A stretch of 64,000 bases of DNA from an uncultured Pseudoteredinibacter sp. (GCF_947502065.1 NZ_CANMYE010000005.1:186001-250000), one strand, 5' to 3'. Positions 50,902-60,544 are shown, counted from the first letter of the stretch. The notes: generated from the sequence alone by a model not told the origin. A program made the numbers and translations.

Positions 50902-51780
50902 TCACAAGCCCATGTTGCGGCATTTAATGACAGTACCAACACTAAAGGTCCGACCTGCAGGCACATTAATTGCGTCATACTGCGCGGTATTGGCCGCTTC
51001 AATACAAATGAAGCTCGACAGTTGATTGGGGGCAATGTCACGCAGCACCGACTCTTTGCCAGGATTCCAAATCACCGTAGATTTGCTATTGCCTTTGCTA
51101 ATTGAAATGGTTCGCGCGAGGCCTTGATCGATAAGTTGGCAATTTCCTGAGTGCTGATAAATACGATCCATGGCCAGATTCCAGCGTGATTCTGGTTCGC
51201 GGCGAAAACGTTGCTCGAGTTTGTCGTAAAAGACTTCCTCTTCAAGACCTGTAACACATAGATTCGCTGTATCGGATAGTTGAAAATAGCTGTGTAGCGC
51301 CTGGGTCATCGTAAAGGCTTGATCACGATCATTTTGAGTGCTTAGTTGAATATCGAGCTTCTGTTGGCTGGCACGAACAATTAGTCTCAAGGTGACTCCT
51401 TCCAGTAAGTGGGGAGCTTCTAGCACCCAATGGCTGAAGTTATCGAGGTGCTGCTCCTCACAAAGATCCCAAATTGCAGTTCGGGCTAGGCCATGATTTG
51501 GCTGCTTAGCTCCAGTAGGGTGTGCACCAAACCAAGGCCAACACAGAGGGATCCCCCCCCTAATTGCCTCTCCGGGTCCTGCACTTTGATCGCTTAGCCA
51601 CAAAGCAGGTGCGTGGCCGCTTGGTCGATAATGCAAGATTTGAGCTCCTTGCTCTGCAATGGCAAGTTCGCCCCATGCTTGTTTAAACAACATTACCTTG
51701 TAACCCCTCCAAACCACTGTGCTTCTATTGGCATACATGGTGTCAAAGTAAGCATTGAGGGGGTGATAAATCGCGCTCAT
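50902..51780 (-). CDS. D-hexose-6-phosphate mutarotase (YeaD-like aldose 1-epimerase)
   Basis: About 292 residues from ATG 51780; a TTG at 51801 extends it slightly. The galactose-mutarotase-like beta-sandwich is seen in IAEQGAQILHYRPSGHAPALWLSDQS, IRGGIPLCWPWFGAHPTGAKQPNHGLARTAIW (catalytic His in NHGLAR), TQALHSYFQLSDTANLCVTGLE (second His), and VIWNPGKESVLRDI near the end with the catalytic Glu region. It interconverts anomers of glucose-6-phosphate. It is divergent from the Entner-Doudoroff operon and shares its HexR-box control region, a functionally sensible link to Zwf. Confidence 0.9.
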   Translation of the reverse strand: MSAIYHPLNAYFDTMYANRSTVVWRGYKVMLFKQAWGELAIAEQGAQILHYRPSGHAPALWLSDQSAGPGEAIRGGIPLCWPWFGAHPTGAKQPNHGLARTAIWDLCEEQHLDNFSHWVLEAPHLLEGVTLRLIVRASQQKLDIQLSTQNDRDQAFTMTQALHSYFQLSDTANLCVTGLEEEVFYDKLEQRFRREPESRWNLAMDRIYQHSGNCQLIDQGLARTISISKGNSKSTVIWNPGKESVLRDIAPNQLSSFICIEAANTAQYDAINVPAGRTFSVGTVIKCRNMGL

Positions 51781-51815
51781 CGAAAATGTCTCATTAATCA
51801 AATTATGTAGTGTTA

Positions 51816-51922
51816 TTTAATTTAATTACATTTTTAGCTCAAAAGGAAGACAGTGGAAGCATTTAAATTAGTTTAATTACTTGTTTTGAGGAAAATATTC
51901 TGTATGATTTAACTTAGTTACA
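51816..51922. promoter_or_regulatory. HexR-like operators in the edd/mutarotase control region
   Basis: TTTAATTTAATTACA (51816-51830) matches 13 of 15 positions of the known HexR consensus TGTAATTAAATTACA. A weaker site, TTTAACTTAGTTACA (51908-51922), matches 11. A related TTTAATTAC lies at 51872-51880. TTGAGG (51886) and TATGAT (51903) could form the edd promoter between them. HexR binding is an inference from consensus and from the hexR gene 5 kb downstream. Confidence 0.65.
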
Positions 51923-51984
51923 CGGATATCTCGTGTGGCTATCAGCTTTTATGGATTTGGTCCCGCTTCTTACTTACGGTCCAT

Positions 51985-52010
51985 AGCCCCCTTCGCTGGG
52001 GGCTCTTTTT
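51985..52010 (+). terminator. Intrinsic terminator inside the edd leader
   Basis: AGCCCCC-TTCGCT-GGGGGCT (51985-52004), then CTTTTT. It lies 84 bases upstream of the edd start and downstream of the likely promoter, so it could act as an attenuator or end a short leader RNA. Upstream, TATGGA (about 51948-51953) can pair with TCCATA (51980-51985), overlapping the base of the terminator stem, which would allow an alternative fold. Confidence 0.8.
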
Positions 52011-52093
52011 CGCCAAGAACCCGAGTAAGCCGAATAAAAGTTTAGGACTCCCAGAGAAGAAGTCACCTATTATTACCAAGGTAATATGAATTT

Positions 52094-53902
52094 ATGCTCC
52101 ATTCGACCGTTGCAGCCGTTACCCAAAGAATTCGGGAGCGCAGCCAGGACAGCCGAGCCAGCTATTTAAATAAAGTGAGTGAAGCTCGCCAAGGTGGTGT
52201 GTATCGCAGTGGTTTATCCTGCGGTAATCTGGCCCATGGTTTTGCGGCCTGTGGCAAGGACGATAAATCCGTACTGGCGGTGGATCGCAGTGCGAATATC
52301 GGTATCGTGTCGTCCTATAACGACATGTTGTCAGCCCACCAACCTTTTAAAGACTACCCCGACATCATAAAGGAAGCCGTACGTGAGCACGGCGCTGTAG
52401 CACAAGTCGCTGGTATGGTTCCTGCTATGTGCGATGGCGTTACTCAGGGGCAGGACGGCATGGAGCTTTCGCTGTTTTCTCGTGATCTGATTGCCATGTC
52501 GACGGCAATCTCTCTATCGCACAATATGTTTGATGGTGTTATATGTTTAGGGGTTTGCGACAAAATTGTGCCGGGTCTTTTGATAGGTGCCTTGTCGTTT
52601 GGTCATTTGCCAGTAGTGTTTGTGCCCGCTGGCCCTATGCGAACGGGTTTGTCGAACTCGGAAAAACATCGAATCCGTCAGTTGTATGCGGCAGGTAAAG
52701 TTGGCCGCAAGGAATTACTTGAATCTGAAAGTCAGTCGTATCACAGCGCGGGCACTTGTACCTTTTATGGCACAGCCAATAGTAATCAATTGCTCATGGA
52801 GTTTATGGGGCTGCAATTACCCGGCAGTTCTTTTGTAAACCCCGATACAGATTTACGCAATGCTTTAACGCGCGAAGCCAGTGAAATTATTCTACAGCAA
52901 ACGGCGTTGCTAGAAGGTTATCGCCCGCTAGCAGAAATTATCGATGAGCGCGCAGTTGTCAATGGTATTGTGGGATTGTTAGCCAGTGGAGGCTCAACTA
53001 ATCACGCGATTCATTTAGTGGCTATTGCGCGAGCTGCGGGCATCATTATTGACTGGCAGGATATGTCTGAGTTGTCTGCGGTCGTGCCGCTACTTTGTCG
53101 TATTTATCCAAACGGAAAAGCGGATATCAATCACTTCCAGGCAGCTGGCGGAACCGCTTTATTGATTCGTGAGCTATTAAAAGGCGCTTACCTCCACGGT
53201 GATGTAAGTACCATTGCTGGGGAAGGGTTAGAAAACTACTGTCAAGAACCGTTTCTGGAAGATGGAAGAGTGGCCTGGAGAGCAGGCATCGAAAAGAGCC
53301 TAGATGCGGATGTCATCAGTAGCGTAGAGCAGCCCTTTAGTGATGAGGGTGGCTTGAAGTTATTGAGCGGAAATCTTGGACGTTCAGTGATTAAAATCTC
53401 GGCGGTTAATGAAGCCCATCGAAAAGTTTGTGCCCCGGCAATTGTGTTTGAACATCAAGATGAATTGCAAACAATGTTTGATGCTGGTGAACTGGAGAAA
53501 GATTTTGTGGCTGTTGTTCGCTTCCAAGGTCCTAAGGCAAATGGCATGCCGGAGTTGCATAAGCTAACGCCAATTTTGGGGTTATTACAGGATCGCGGTT
53601 TTAAAGTAGCGCTGGTAACGGACGGTAGGATGTCTGGGGCTTCTGGAAAAGTGCCTGCAGCAATTCATTTGCAACCAGAAGCTTTTGAAGGTGGCATGAT
53701 CGCTAAACTTAAAACCGGTGACATGATAGAGCTGGATGCTAATCAAGGTAGTTTGAAGGTACTGGATGAACAGGTATTACAACGGCCGGTGAAACCTTAC
53801 GAGCTTGACCGAGCCACCACGGGTATGGGGCGTGAGCTGTTTCAAGGCTTTCGCTCTCTTGTGGGCAATGCGGAGCAGGGCGCCAGTGTATTTACAAAAT
53901 AA
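52094..53902 (+). CDS. edd: 6-phosphogluconate dehydratase
   Basis: 602 residues, typical for Edd. IlvD/Edd family motifs: [90 protein letters not shown] (cluster cysteines), [10 protein letters not shown] and [18 protein letters not shown]. It dehydrates 6-phosphogluconate to KDPG using an Fe-S cluster. AAGG precedes the ATG by 12 bases. An out-of-frame ATG at 52086 with closer spacing opens a 27-codon overlapping frame that might dampen translation. First gene of edd-zwf-pgl-eda. Confidence 0.97.
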   Translation: MLHSTVAAVTQRIRERSQDSRASYLNKVSEARQGGVYRSGLSCGNLAHGFAACGKDDKSVLAVDRSANIGIVSSYNDMLSAHQPFKDYPDIIKEAVREHGAVAQVAGMVPAMCDGVTQGQDGMELSLFSRDLIAMSTAISLSHNMFDGVICLGVCDKIVPGLLIGALSFGHLPVVFVPAGPMRTGLSNSEKHRIRQLYAAGKVGRKELLESESQSYHSAGTCTFYGTANSNQLLMEFMGLQLPGSSFVNPDTDLRNALTREASEIILQQTALLEGYRPLAEIIDERAVVNGIVGLLASGGSTNHAIHLVAIARAAGIIIDWQDMSELSAVVPLLCRIYPNGKADINHFQAAGGTALLIRELLKGAYLHGDVSTIAGEGLENYCQEPFLEDGRVAWRAGIEKSLDADVISSVEQPFSDEGGLKLLSGNLGRSVIKISAVNEAHRKVCAPAIVFEHQDELQTMFDAGELEKDFVAVVRFQGPKANGMPELHKLTPILGLLQDRGFKVALVTDGRMSGASGKVPAAIHLQPEAFEGGMIAKLKTGDMIELDANQGSLKVLDEQVLQRPVKPYELDRATTGMGRELFQGFRSLVGNAEQGASVFTK

Positions 53903-53931
53903 AAATCATCGACAGCTGACGGAGGCTTAAT

Positions 53932-55389
53932 ATGTCAAATAAAACCGATATCGTCATCTTTGGAGGCACCGGTGATTTATCTGAACGCAAATTGATTCCG
54001 GCATTATTTCGGGCTCATCAGGAGGGTAGTCTTGATGAAGACTCCCGCATTATCATTACCACTAGACAGCCTGTGGCTCTTGAAAATTATTTTGAAGAGC
54101 TCAATAGCAAACTTGAAAACTATCTAGCTGGTGAAGATGTGTTCAGTCGATCAGGGTGGGAGAGCTTTAAAACTCGAATCTTGCCAATACTTCTGGATGT
54201 TTCCTGTGATGGTGATCAGTGGCAGGAACTTGCTAATATATTAAATGCTCAGGCGGAGCACCACCGGGTTTATTATCTGGCCATTCCCCCTGATATGTTT
54301 TCCGTATGCTGTCGATTGCTATCCGAACATGGATTATGTAATGGCAATAGTCGTGTCGTGGTTGAAAAGCCTCTAGGTTATGATGAGGCTTCAGCTGAAG
54401 CTATTAATGAAGATATTTCTCGTTTTTTTCCGGAAAACAATATTTATCGAATAGATCACTACCTTGGTAAAGAAACTGTTCAAAATTTACTAGCCCTGCG
54501 TTTTGCCAACCAGATTTTTGCCCAATTGTGGGATGGCCGGGCGATAGATCATGTACAGATCAGTATTTCTGAAACCGTAGGGTTAGAGGGGCGCGTAAGT
54601 TTTTATGATGAAGTTGGCGCGCTTCGTGATATGGTGCAAAACCACTTACTTCAATTGCTTTGCCTCGTGGCCATGGAGCCACCCAATAAGCTGGACGCTA
54701 ATAGCATTCGTACCGAAAAAATTAAGGTTTTGGAGGCGCTTCGCCCAATAAAAACCGAGGATATGGGCCAGCGGACTGTGCGTGGTCAATATGTTGCCGG
54801 CCAGCAAAACAATGAGATGGTACCGGGCTATCTTGAAGAACTTGAAAACGGCAGTGACACCGAAACCTTCGTGGCTTTAAAGTGTTTTATTGATAATTGG
54901 CGCTGGTCCGAAGTGCCATTTTATCTTCGCACTGGCAAGCGATTAAAACAACGTTGTGCTGAAATTGTTATTCAGTTCAAAACGACTCCCCATCGGGTGT
55001 ATGCCGAATCGGCCGGAAACATCGATCCAAACCGTTTGGTAATTCGTTTGCAAGAGGAAGAGCTTATCGAGCTCTCTATTACTTCTAAGAATATGCAGTC
55101 TATTGGAGTTGAGCTTGAACCGGTTAAGCTGAATCTGAACTACAATAAGCCCCACGGTGACGCCTATATGCGATTACTGATCGATGTTATTGCGAATGAT
55201 CCTGCGTTATTTATTCATCGCGACGAAATCCGCGCGGCTTGGCGCTGGATCGATCCCATTATTAACGGCTGGTCGAGAAACAAACAAAGCCCTCATTTGT
55301 ATCGAGCTGGAAGTTGGGGGCCAGAGGCGGCAAACGAGTTAATCCAGCGTGATGGACGTGATTGGTTTAATGCCGGTGAAAACCAGTAG
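53932..55389 (+). CDS. zwf: Glucose-6-phosphate 1-dehydrogenase
   Basis: 485 residues with GGAGG 8 bases before ATG. NADP-binding IVIFGGTGDLSERKLIPALF, the active-site RIDHYLGKETVQNLLALRFAN (catalytic His in DHYLGKE), the GRVSFYDEVGALRDMVQNHLLQLLCL stretch, and PFYLRTGKRL. It oxidises glucose-6-phosphate to 6-phosphogluconolactone, the entry of the Entner-Doudoroff and pentose phosphate routes. It is 29 bases after edd and 9 bases before pgl, so operonic. Confidence 0.97.
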   Translation: MSNKTDIVIFGGTGDLSERKLIPALFRAHQEGSLDEDSRIIITTRQPVALENYFEELNSKLENYLAGEDVFSRSGWESFKTRILPILLDVSCDGDQWQELANILNAQAEHHRVYYLAIPPDMFSVCCRLLSEHGLCNGNSRVVVEKPLGYDEASAEAINEDISRFFPENNIYRIDHYLGKETVQNLLALRFANQIFAQLWDGRAIDHVQISISETVGLEGRVSFYDEVGALRDMVQNHLLQLLCLVAMEPPNKLDANSIRTEKIKVLEALRPIKTEDMGQRTVRGQYVAGQQNNEMVPGYLEELENGSDTETFVALKCFIDNWRWSEVPFYLRTGKRLKQRCAEIVIQFKTTPHRVYAESAGNIDPNRLVIRLQEEELIELSITSKNMQSIGVELEPVKLNLNYNKPHGDAYMRLLIDVIANDPALFIHRDEIRAAWRWIDPIINGWSRNKQSPHLYRAGSWGPEAANELIQRDGRDWFNAGENQ

Positions 55390-55398
55390 GGGATCGGG

Positions 55399-56112
55399 GT
55401 GTTAATCGAATTATTTTTTAAATCCAGAGAAGAAATGCAGGCAGCTGTTCAAACCCTGGTCATGCTATCTATCAATACAGCTCAGCAAGAAAGAGGAGCC
55501 GCTTTATTGGCACTTTCTGGTGGCAGTAGCCCCCAGGTTTTGTATGAGTCGCTGGCACAACAGAATTTGGATTGGAAGAATATTCACATTGCTCTTGTCG
55601 ATGAGCGTTGGGTAGATCCAGCGCATAGTGCAAGCAATGAAGGTTTTCTCAAACGTTGTTTTGCACACCTTAACTGCGCCGATGTAGACATTGTAGGTTT
55701 GAAAAATCAGGCCGATTCCGTTGTAGAAGGTTTGGCAGAGTCTGAAGAAAGATACCGTAGTTTCGAAAGCGCTTTTGACTTTGCATTACTGGGCATGGGG
55801 ATAGACGGTCATACAGCGTCTTGGTTCCCCCACGCCGAGGGCTTGACCGATGCCCTGAGTGACGACGCTGACAGTCAAAACCTTCTCTGTGCAGTACAGG
55901 CTAAACAAAGTGATGTGACAGGGCCGTATACCGAGCGTATTACACTTACCAAGCGCGCTGTACTCAACGCGAAAACCGTTGTATTGATGATTAGTGGACA
56001 GGAAAAGTTTGATGTCTACCAAAAAGCAAAAAAAGCTTCACCGAAGGATCATCCAGTTGCTGCCTTACTGCAACAAAGAGACAAAGATATCCGCATATTT
56101 TACGCGCCTTGA
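55399..56112 (+). CDS. pgl: 6-phosphogluconolactonase
   Basis: 237 residues starting at GTG with GGGGATCGGGG upstream. DevB/SOL-type: ALLALSGGSSPQVLYESLAQ, IALVDERWVDPAHSASNEGFLK (catalytic region) and FALLGMGIDGHTASWFPHAEGL (active-site His), plus ERITLTKRAVLNAKTVVLMISGQEK. It hydrolyses 6-phosphogluconolactone to 6-phosphogluconate in the cytoplasm, between Zwf and Edd. It is 9 bases after zwf and 33 bases before eda. Confidence 0.95.
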   Translation: MLIELFFKSREEMQAAVQTLVMLSINTAQQERGAALLALSGGSSPQVLYESLAQQNLDWKNIHIALVDERWVDPAHSASNEGFLKRCFAHLNCADVDIVGLKNQADSVVEGLAESEERYRSFESAFDFALLGMGIDGHTASWFPHAEGLTDALSDDADSQNLLCAVQAKQSDVTGPYTERITLTKRAVLNAKTVVLMISGQEKFDVYQKAKKASPKDHPVAALLQQRDKDIRIFYAP

Positions 56113-56145
56113 TTGAAAAATCAGAACAAATATTCAGGACCAATA

Positions 56146-56772
56146 ATGAGTAGAATTGAAGAAATAATGACATGCAGCCCAGTCATACCGGTGATTGTGA
56201 TTGATGATCTGGATGATGCGGTACCTATGGCGAAGGCTTTAGTGGCAGGTGGCTTGAAAGTCTTAGAAGTGACTCTGCGCACCGAACACGGCTTGGCCGC
56301 TATTAGTAAAATCAAACAGGCACTGCCAGATGCTATCGTGGGCGCGGGTACCGTGATTACGGCTCAAGATGTTGAAAATTCTGTTGCTGCGGGCGCTGAA
56401 TTTCTGGTGAGCCCCGGTCATACAGATGCTTTGCTTAATAGGGCTTTAGAATTAAAGGTGCCGATCTTGCCAGGTGTTGCTACTCCTAGTGAAGCGATGA
56501 ACATGTTAGCTAAGGGGATTCGTCATTTGAAATTTTTTCCCGCAGAAGCTGTTGGTGGCTTAAAAGTACTCAAGGCGATTGGGGGCCCTCTACCACAGTT
56601 ACGTTTTTGCCCTACCGGTGGCATTAACCCGGAAAAAGCTGTTGATTACTTAGCTCAGAAAAACATTCTTTGTGTAGGTGGCAGTTGGATGCTGGAAAAA
56701 TCAGATATCGCCGACAAAAATTGGGGTGCTATTGAGCGCAAGGCCCGGGAAGCGGCCAGCCTTGCAGAATAA
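56146..56772 (+). CDS. eda: KDPG/KHG aldolase
   Basis: 208 residues from ATG 56146 with AGGA 8 bases upstream; a longer frame from TTG 56113 is less likely. KDPG aldolase motifs: PVIPVIVIDDLDDAVPMAKALVAGGLKVLEVTLRTEHGL (catalytic Glu in LEVTLRT), VGAGTVITAQDV, FLVSPGHTDALL, LPGVATPSEAMNMLAKGIRHLKFFPAEAVGG (Schiff-base Lys in LKFFPAE) and FCPTGGINPEKAVDYL. It splits 2-keto-3-deoxy-6-phosphogluconate into pyruvate and glyceraldehyde-3-phosphate, completing the pathway. Last gene of the operon, convergent with hexR. Confidence 0.97.
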   Translation: MSRIEEIMTCSPVIPVIVIDDLDDAVPMAKALVAGGLKVLEVTLRTEHGLAAISKIKQALPDAIVGAGTVITAQDVENSVAAGAEFLVSPGHTDALLNRALELKVPILPGVATPSEAMNMLAKGIRHLKFFPAEAVGGLKVLKAIGGPLPQLRFCPTGGINPEKAVDYLAQKNILCVGGSWMLEKSDIADKNWGAIERKAREAASLAE

Positions 56773-56798
56773 CATTGCTATTGGGTTATATTACAGTG

Positions 56799-57641
56799 CT
56801 AAAAGGCTTTGGTATCATCTAGGCTGCTCTTGATTTCACGCAGGCGGCCATCCATATTATCTCCCAGAGCTAAGGCCAGCCCCGTTGCGAGAATATCGAT
56901 GATAGTGAGAACAACAATTCTCACTGTCATCGGTACGTAAATGGTGGTGTCTTCCAGGTCATTTCCGGAAGGAATCACTAGGTCGACCTCATTGGCCAGT
57001 GGTGAGCCAGGGCTGGTAATGGCAATCAAGCTGGCGTCTTTAGCGGCGGCAATCTGAGCGACTTCTACCATGGCTTTGGTACGCCCAGTGAACGAAAACA
57101 TCAGTATTGCTGAATCTTTATCTGCTCCGGCCGCGGACATTCTTTGCATTAAATGATCTTCATGTGCGACGCAGGGAATACCCAGGCGAAAGAGTTTGTG
57201 CTGAGCGTCTTTGGCGATGGCGGCTGCACCACCCATACCAAAGATTTCAATTCGTTTGGATTTTTTTAAAGTTGCGATACATTTTTCGATCAACTGGGGA
57301 TCCAGTTCTTCGCGAATAAATGCTAATGCCAACTGGTTGGCACTGACGCGTTTTTCGATGAGATCTCTTGCGGTGTCACCCGGGCTGACCGCTTTGCTGA
57401 TAAAAGAATTTTCACTGGCCAAACTCTTGGCGAGCTTCACTTTAAAGTCCGGAAAACTGACACAACCAACCGATTTACAAAAACGGGAAATCATCGGATC
57501 ACTCACCTCGGCCAAGCGTGCAAGCTGAGCTGTGGTGTAGTTGGTGGCGGCTTCGGGCTGGGCCAAAATCACCTTGGCAATGCGCGCTTCCGATTTACTC
57601 AAAATGGCGAGTTCTTTTTGTAACTGAATTAAAAGATTCAT
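56799..57641 (-). CDS. hexR: RpiR-family repressor HexR of sugar catabolism
   Basis: 280 residues. An N-terminal RpiR helix-turn-helix (LSKSEARIAKVILAQPEAATNYTTAQLARLAEVSDPMISRFCKSVGCVSFPDFKVKLAKSLA) is followed by a SIS phosphosugar-binding domain (KSKRIEIFGMGGAAAIAKDAQHKLFRLGIP, ILMFSFTGRTKAMVEVAQIAAAK). In gammaproteobacteria and pseudomonads HexR represses zwf/edd/eda and gap genes and is released by KDPG. It sits between the edd operon and the gap-pyk operon, with predicted HexR boxes in both control regions, consistent with local and auto-regulation. Confidence 0.94.
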   Translation of the reverse strand: MNLLIQLQKELAILSKSEARIAKVILAQPEAATNYTTAQLARLAEVSDPMISRFCKSVGCVSFPDFKVKLAKSLASENSFISKAVSPGDTARDLIEKRVSANQLALAFIREELDPQLIEKCIATLKKSKRIEIFGMGGAAAIAKDAQHKLFRLGIPCVAHEDHLMQRMSAAGADKDSAILMFSFTGRTKAMVEVAQIAAAKDASLIAITSPGSPLANEVDLVIPSGNDLEDTTIYVPMTVRIVVLTIIDILATGLALALGDNMDGRLREIKSSLDDTKAF

Positions 57642-57732
57642 TTTATTCCGCTGGATATCCCTTAAGTTATTGATTATGCCCTAAAAGTTAAGCAAATCAG
57701 AGCTTGTAAAGCATGTAATTCTATCAAGTATA

Positions 57733-57798
57733 ATTAATTTAATTACATAAAGGTGTTGGTTTGTGTAAATAATTCAATTATTATTTTATTAAGTTACA
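57733..57798. promoter_or_regulatory. HexR-like operators between hexR and gap
   Basis: ATTAATTTAATTACA (57733-57747) shares its last 14 bases except one with the edd-side box and matches 12 of 15 positions of TGTAATTAAATTACA. TTTTATTAAGTTACA (57784-57798) also matches 12 of 15 and lies 47 bases before the gap ATG. Both sit in the divergent hexR/gap control region. Confidence 0.65.
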
Positions 57799-57844
57799 AA
57801 AAGATAGCGTTTTCCTCGCCATCATTATCATTAAGAGGTTACTC

Positions 57845-58870
57845 ATGACAATTCGAATTGCCATCAACGGCTTTGGTCGCATAGGCCGGAACATATTTCG
57901 GGCCCTTTTCGAAGGTAAGCAACATAGTGGTATCGAGCTGGTTGCTATTAACGATTTGGCTCCGGCGGATTTTAATGCTCATCTGGCTCAGTTTGATTCC
58001 GTACATGGGCGTTTCGGCGGCCAGGTGGAACATAAAGGGAATACCTTGTTGGTAAACGGTCACGAGATCCGTCTGTGTTCGCAAAGAAACCCTAAGGATC
58101 TACCTTGGGCCGAAATGGCCGTTGACGTGGTGCTCGAATGCACGGGCTTTTTTACCGATCGAGAAGCCGCCCATGCACACATCGTTGCAGGTGCACATAA
58201 GGTTATTGTTTCAGCACCGGCAAAAGATGTAGATGCGACCGTGGTGTATGGCGTTAATCATCACGTACTGAGCGCTGATAGTCAGATTATTTCCAATGCG
58301 TCTTGCACAACTAACTGCCTGGCTCCTTTAGCCATGGTGTTGAATCAGGATCTTGGAATTGAGCGCGGCATCATGACCACAATCCATGCCTATACCAATG
58401 ATCAGCAGGTACACGATGCCTTCCACAGCGATATCTATCGTGCGCGTGCCGCGGCACAATCAATGATCCCTACCAAAACCGGCGCCGCCCAAGCGGTGGC
58501 TTTAGTATTGCCCGAGCTGGCAGGTAAGCTCGATGGTATGGCCGTTCGAGTGCCGACCGCGAATGTGTCATTGGTCGATTTCAGCTTTGTCGCTCAACGC
58601 GATACCAGCACGGAAGAAGTTAACGAATTACTGCGCAAAGCTTCCGAAGATATGCCAGGGGTTTTGGCCTATAACCAGTTGCCTTTGGTTTCCGTCGATT
58701 TTAATCACCAGATCGCATCTTCAAATTTTGACGCAACACAGACCAAAGTGAACGGCAACCTTGTGAAGGTAATGTCCTGGTATGACAACGAATGGGCATT
58801 TGCCAATCGAATGCTCGACAATACCTCTGCCTTGATTGCGGCCAGCCGCGTCAGTGAGGCTGTGGCATGA
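57845..58870 (+). CDS. gap: Type I glyceraldehyde-3-phosphate dehydrogenase (ED-cluster paralogue)
   Basis: 341 residues with AGAGG before [19 protein letters not shown] (NAD binding), [12 protein letters not shown] (catalytic Cys), [11 protein letters not shown] (catalytic His) and [15 protein letters not shown]. It processes the glyceraldehyde-3-phosphate released by Eda. It overlaps pykA by ATGA and is under HexR-like boxes, so it is the catabolic copy. The paralogue at 42684 is similar throughout, indicating a duplication or a shared subfamily, but the two differ in context. Confidence 0.96.
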   Translation: MTIRIAINGFGRIGRNIFRALFEGKQHSGIELVAINDLAPADFNAHLAQFDSVHGRFGGQVEHKGNTLLVNGHEIRLCSQRNPKDLPWAEMAVDVVLECTGFFTDREAAHAHIVAGAHKVIVSAPAKDVDATVVYGVNHHVLSADSQIISNASCTTNCLAPLAMVLNQDLGIERGIMTTIHAYTNDQQVHDAFHSDIYRARAAAQSMIPTKTGAAQAVALVLPELAGKLDGMAVRVPTANVSLVDFSFVAQRDTSTEEVNELLRKASEDMPGVLAYNQLPLVSVDFNHQIASSNFDATQTKVNGNLVKVMSWYDNEWAFANRMLDNTSALIAASRVSEAVA

Positions 58871-60300
58871 TCCGTCGTACAAAAATTGTTACCACGCTTG
58901 GACCTGCCACAGACAGAGACGATGAATTGGAGCGTCTGATTTTAGCGGGGGCCAATGTAGTCCGATTGAATTTTTCCCATGGTGAAGCTGATGACCATCG
59001 TCAACGTATTCAAAAGGTACGACAGTTGGCAAGCAAGCTAAAGCGTAGTGTGGCGGTATTAGGCGACTTGCAAGGGCCCAAGATACGAATCGCGCGCTTT
59101 AGAGAGGGTGCTGTTCACTTGGAAAAGGGCCAGTGTTTCACTCTGGATAATACTATGTCGCCTCTAGAAGGTGATGTCGAGCGGGTTGGTTTGGACTACG
59201 AAGGCCTGCCAAACGAGGTCAGCAGGGGTGATCGTTTGTTATTGGATGATGGTCGCTTGATATTGCAGGTTGAAGCGGTTGTTGATCAAAAAATTGAGAC
59301 ACAAGTTGTTGTGGGCGGCCGCTTGTCCAACAACAAAGGTATCAACAAAGAAGGTGGCGGCCTTTCGGCCCCCGCTCTTACCGAAAAAGATTTTTGTGAT
59401 ATTAAGCTTGCCGCTGAAATTGGTGTTGATTTCCTGGCGGTTTCTTTTGTCCGCAGTGTCGATGATATTGAGCGTGCGAGAGAGGCGTTGAGAAAATCGG
59501 GCAGCGATGCCCATATCGTTGCTAAAATCGAACGCGCAGAAGCGGTTGCTGATTACGAATTGTTAGATGATATTATTCTGGCTTCAGATGCAATCATGGT
59601 GGCGCGCGGAGATCTTGGTGTAGAGATTGGTGATGCGGCTCTCGTAGCAGTTCAAAAGTACATGATTCAAAAATCACGAGAACTGAATCGCACTGTTATT
59701 ACTGCTACCCAAATGATGGAATCGATGGTTGAAAATTGTTTGCCTACTCGAGCCGAAGTCTTCGATGTGGCTAACGCTGTGTTAGATGGAACGGATGCAG
59801 TGATGCTATCGGCAGAAACGGCCGCCGGAAAGTATCCGGTTGAGGCGGTCGAAGCAATGGATCGGATTATAGCTGGCGCCGAAAGTCACCCTTCTGCATC
59901 TAGCTCCGAGCATCGCTTACATCAAGATTTTAAAGCGGTAGATGAATCCATCGCCATGGCGGTAATGTATACCGCCAATCACCTACTAGGGGTAAAGGCG
60001 ATTATTTCCATGACAGAAACCGGTAATACCCCTTTACTCACTAGTCGTATCAACTCTAAACTTCCAATTTTCGCATTCACGCGCCATGAAAAAACAGAGA
60101 ATCGAGTTGCCTTATATCGGGGTGTTATGCCTATAACTTTCGATATCAACAGCTACCCAAAAGAAGAGCGTCTAACTATGGCAATCAATAATCTGCGTGA
60201 AAGACAATTGGTCAACGCAGGTGACCTAGTGATTGTCACAGTAGGCGACTGTGATAATGTGCACGGAAGTACGAACACCATGAAAGTTCTAAGCGTTTGA
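58867..60300 (+). CDS. pykA: Pyruvate kinase
   Basis: 477 residues, starting in an ATGA overlap with gap. Pyruvate kinase motifs: [83 protein letters not shown], the active-site [21 protein letters not shown] and TATQMMESM, plus [19 protein letters not shown]. It makes pyruvate and ATP from phosphoenolpyruvate. The C-terminal regulatory domain is complete. The gene ends with a glucokinase remnant directly downstream, indicating an original gap-pyk-glk operon. Confidence 0.96.
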   Translation: MIRRTKIVTTLGPATDRDDELERLILAGANVVRLNFSHGEADDHRQRIQKVRQLASKLKRSVAVLGDLQGPKIRIARFREGAVHLEKGQCFTLDNTMSPLEGDVERVGLDYEGLPNEVSRGDRLLLDDGRLILQVEAVVDQKIETQVVVGGRLSNNKGINKEGGGLSAPALTEKDFCDIKLAAEIGVDFLAVSFVRSVDDIERAREALRKSGSDAHIVAKIERAEAVADYELLDDIILASDAIMVARGDLGVEIGDAALVAVQKYMIQKSRELNRTVITATQMMESMVENCLPTRAEVFDVANAVLDGTDAVMLSAETAAGKYPVEAVEAMDRIIAGAESHPSASSSEHRLHQDFKAVDESIAMAVMYTANHLLGVKAIISMTETGNTPLLTSRINSKLPIFAFTRHEKTENRVALYRGVMPITFDINSYPKEERLTMAINNLRERQLVNAGDLVIVTVGDCDNVHGSTNTMKVLSV

Positions 60301-60332
60301 TATGCATGGTGGTGAGTGGTTTCCTTAATAAT

Positions 60333-60503
60333 ATGAATGTGGTTGGGCGATTGGATCAAATTTTGAAAGACTCTGGAAAGCCTACTCTAGTTGCAGATAT
60401 TGGTGGCACTAATGCGCGCTTCGCAATTATTCAATCTGGTAGCGAGCAATTGTCAAACTTGAGTAAGCTCCTTTCACAGTCAAGTTGTTATGTCTCTCAT
60501 TAG
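60333..60503 (+). pseudogene. glk: Glucokinase remnant (N-terminal fragment)
   Basis: An open frame of 57 residues from ATG 60333 (MNVVGRLDQILKDSGKP) containing TLVADIGGTNARFAI. That is the N-terminal ATP-phosphate-binding motif of bacterial glucokinase (Glk family DIGGTNARFAL). After SNLSKLLSQSSCYVSH it ends at a stop; the remaining roughly 260 residues, with the catalytic Asp and glucose-binding EGGH motif, are absent. The following 170 bases lead to an oppositely oriented chemotaxis gene. The position after gap-pyk agrees with a former glk. An expressed short peptide cannot be excluded but would not be a kinase. Confidence 0.75.
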
Positions 60504-60520
60504 GGGGTTGAGCTGATTCT

Positions 60521-60544
60521 AGGAAGGCTGTTTCCAGTCTTCCT
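60521..60544. terminator. Hairpin after the glucokinase remnant
   Basis: AGGAAGGCTG-TTTC-CAGTCTTCCT: two arms of ten bases with one G-U pair, no strong T tract. It might be the transcript end of gap-pyk-glk'. Confidence 0.4.
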
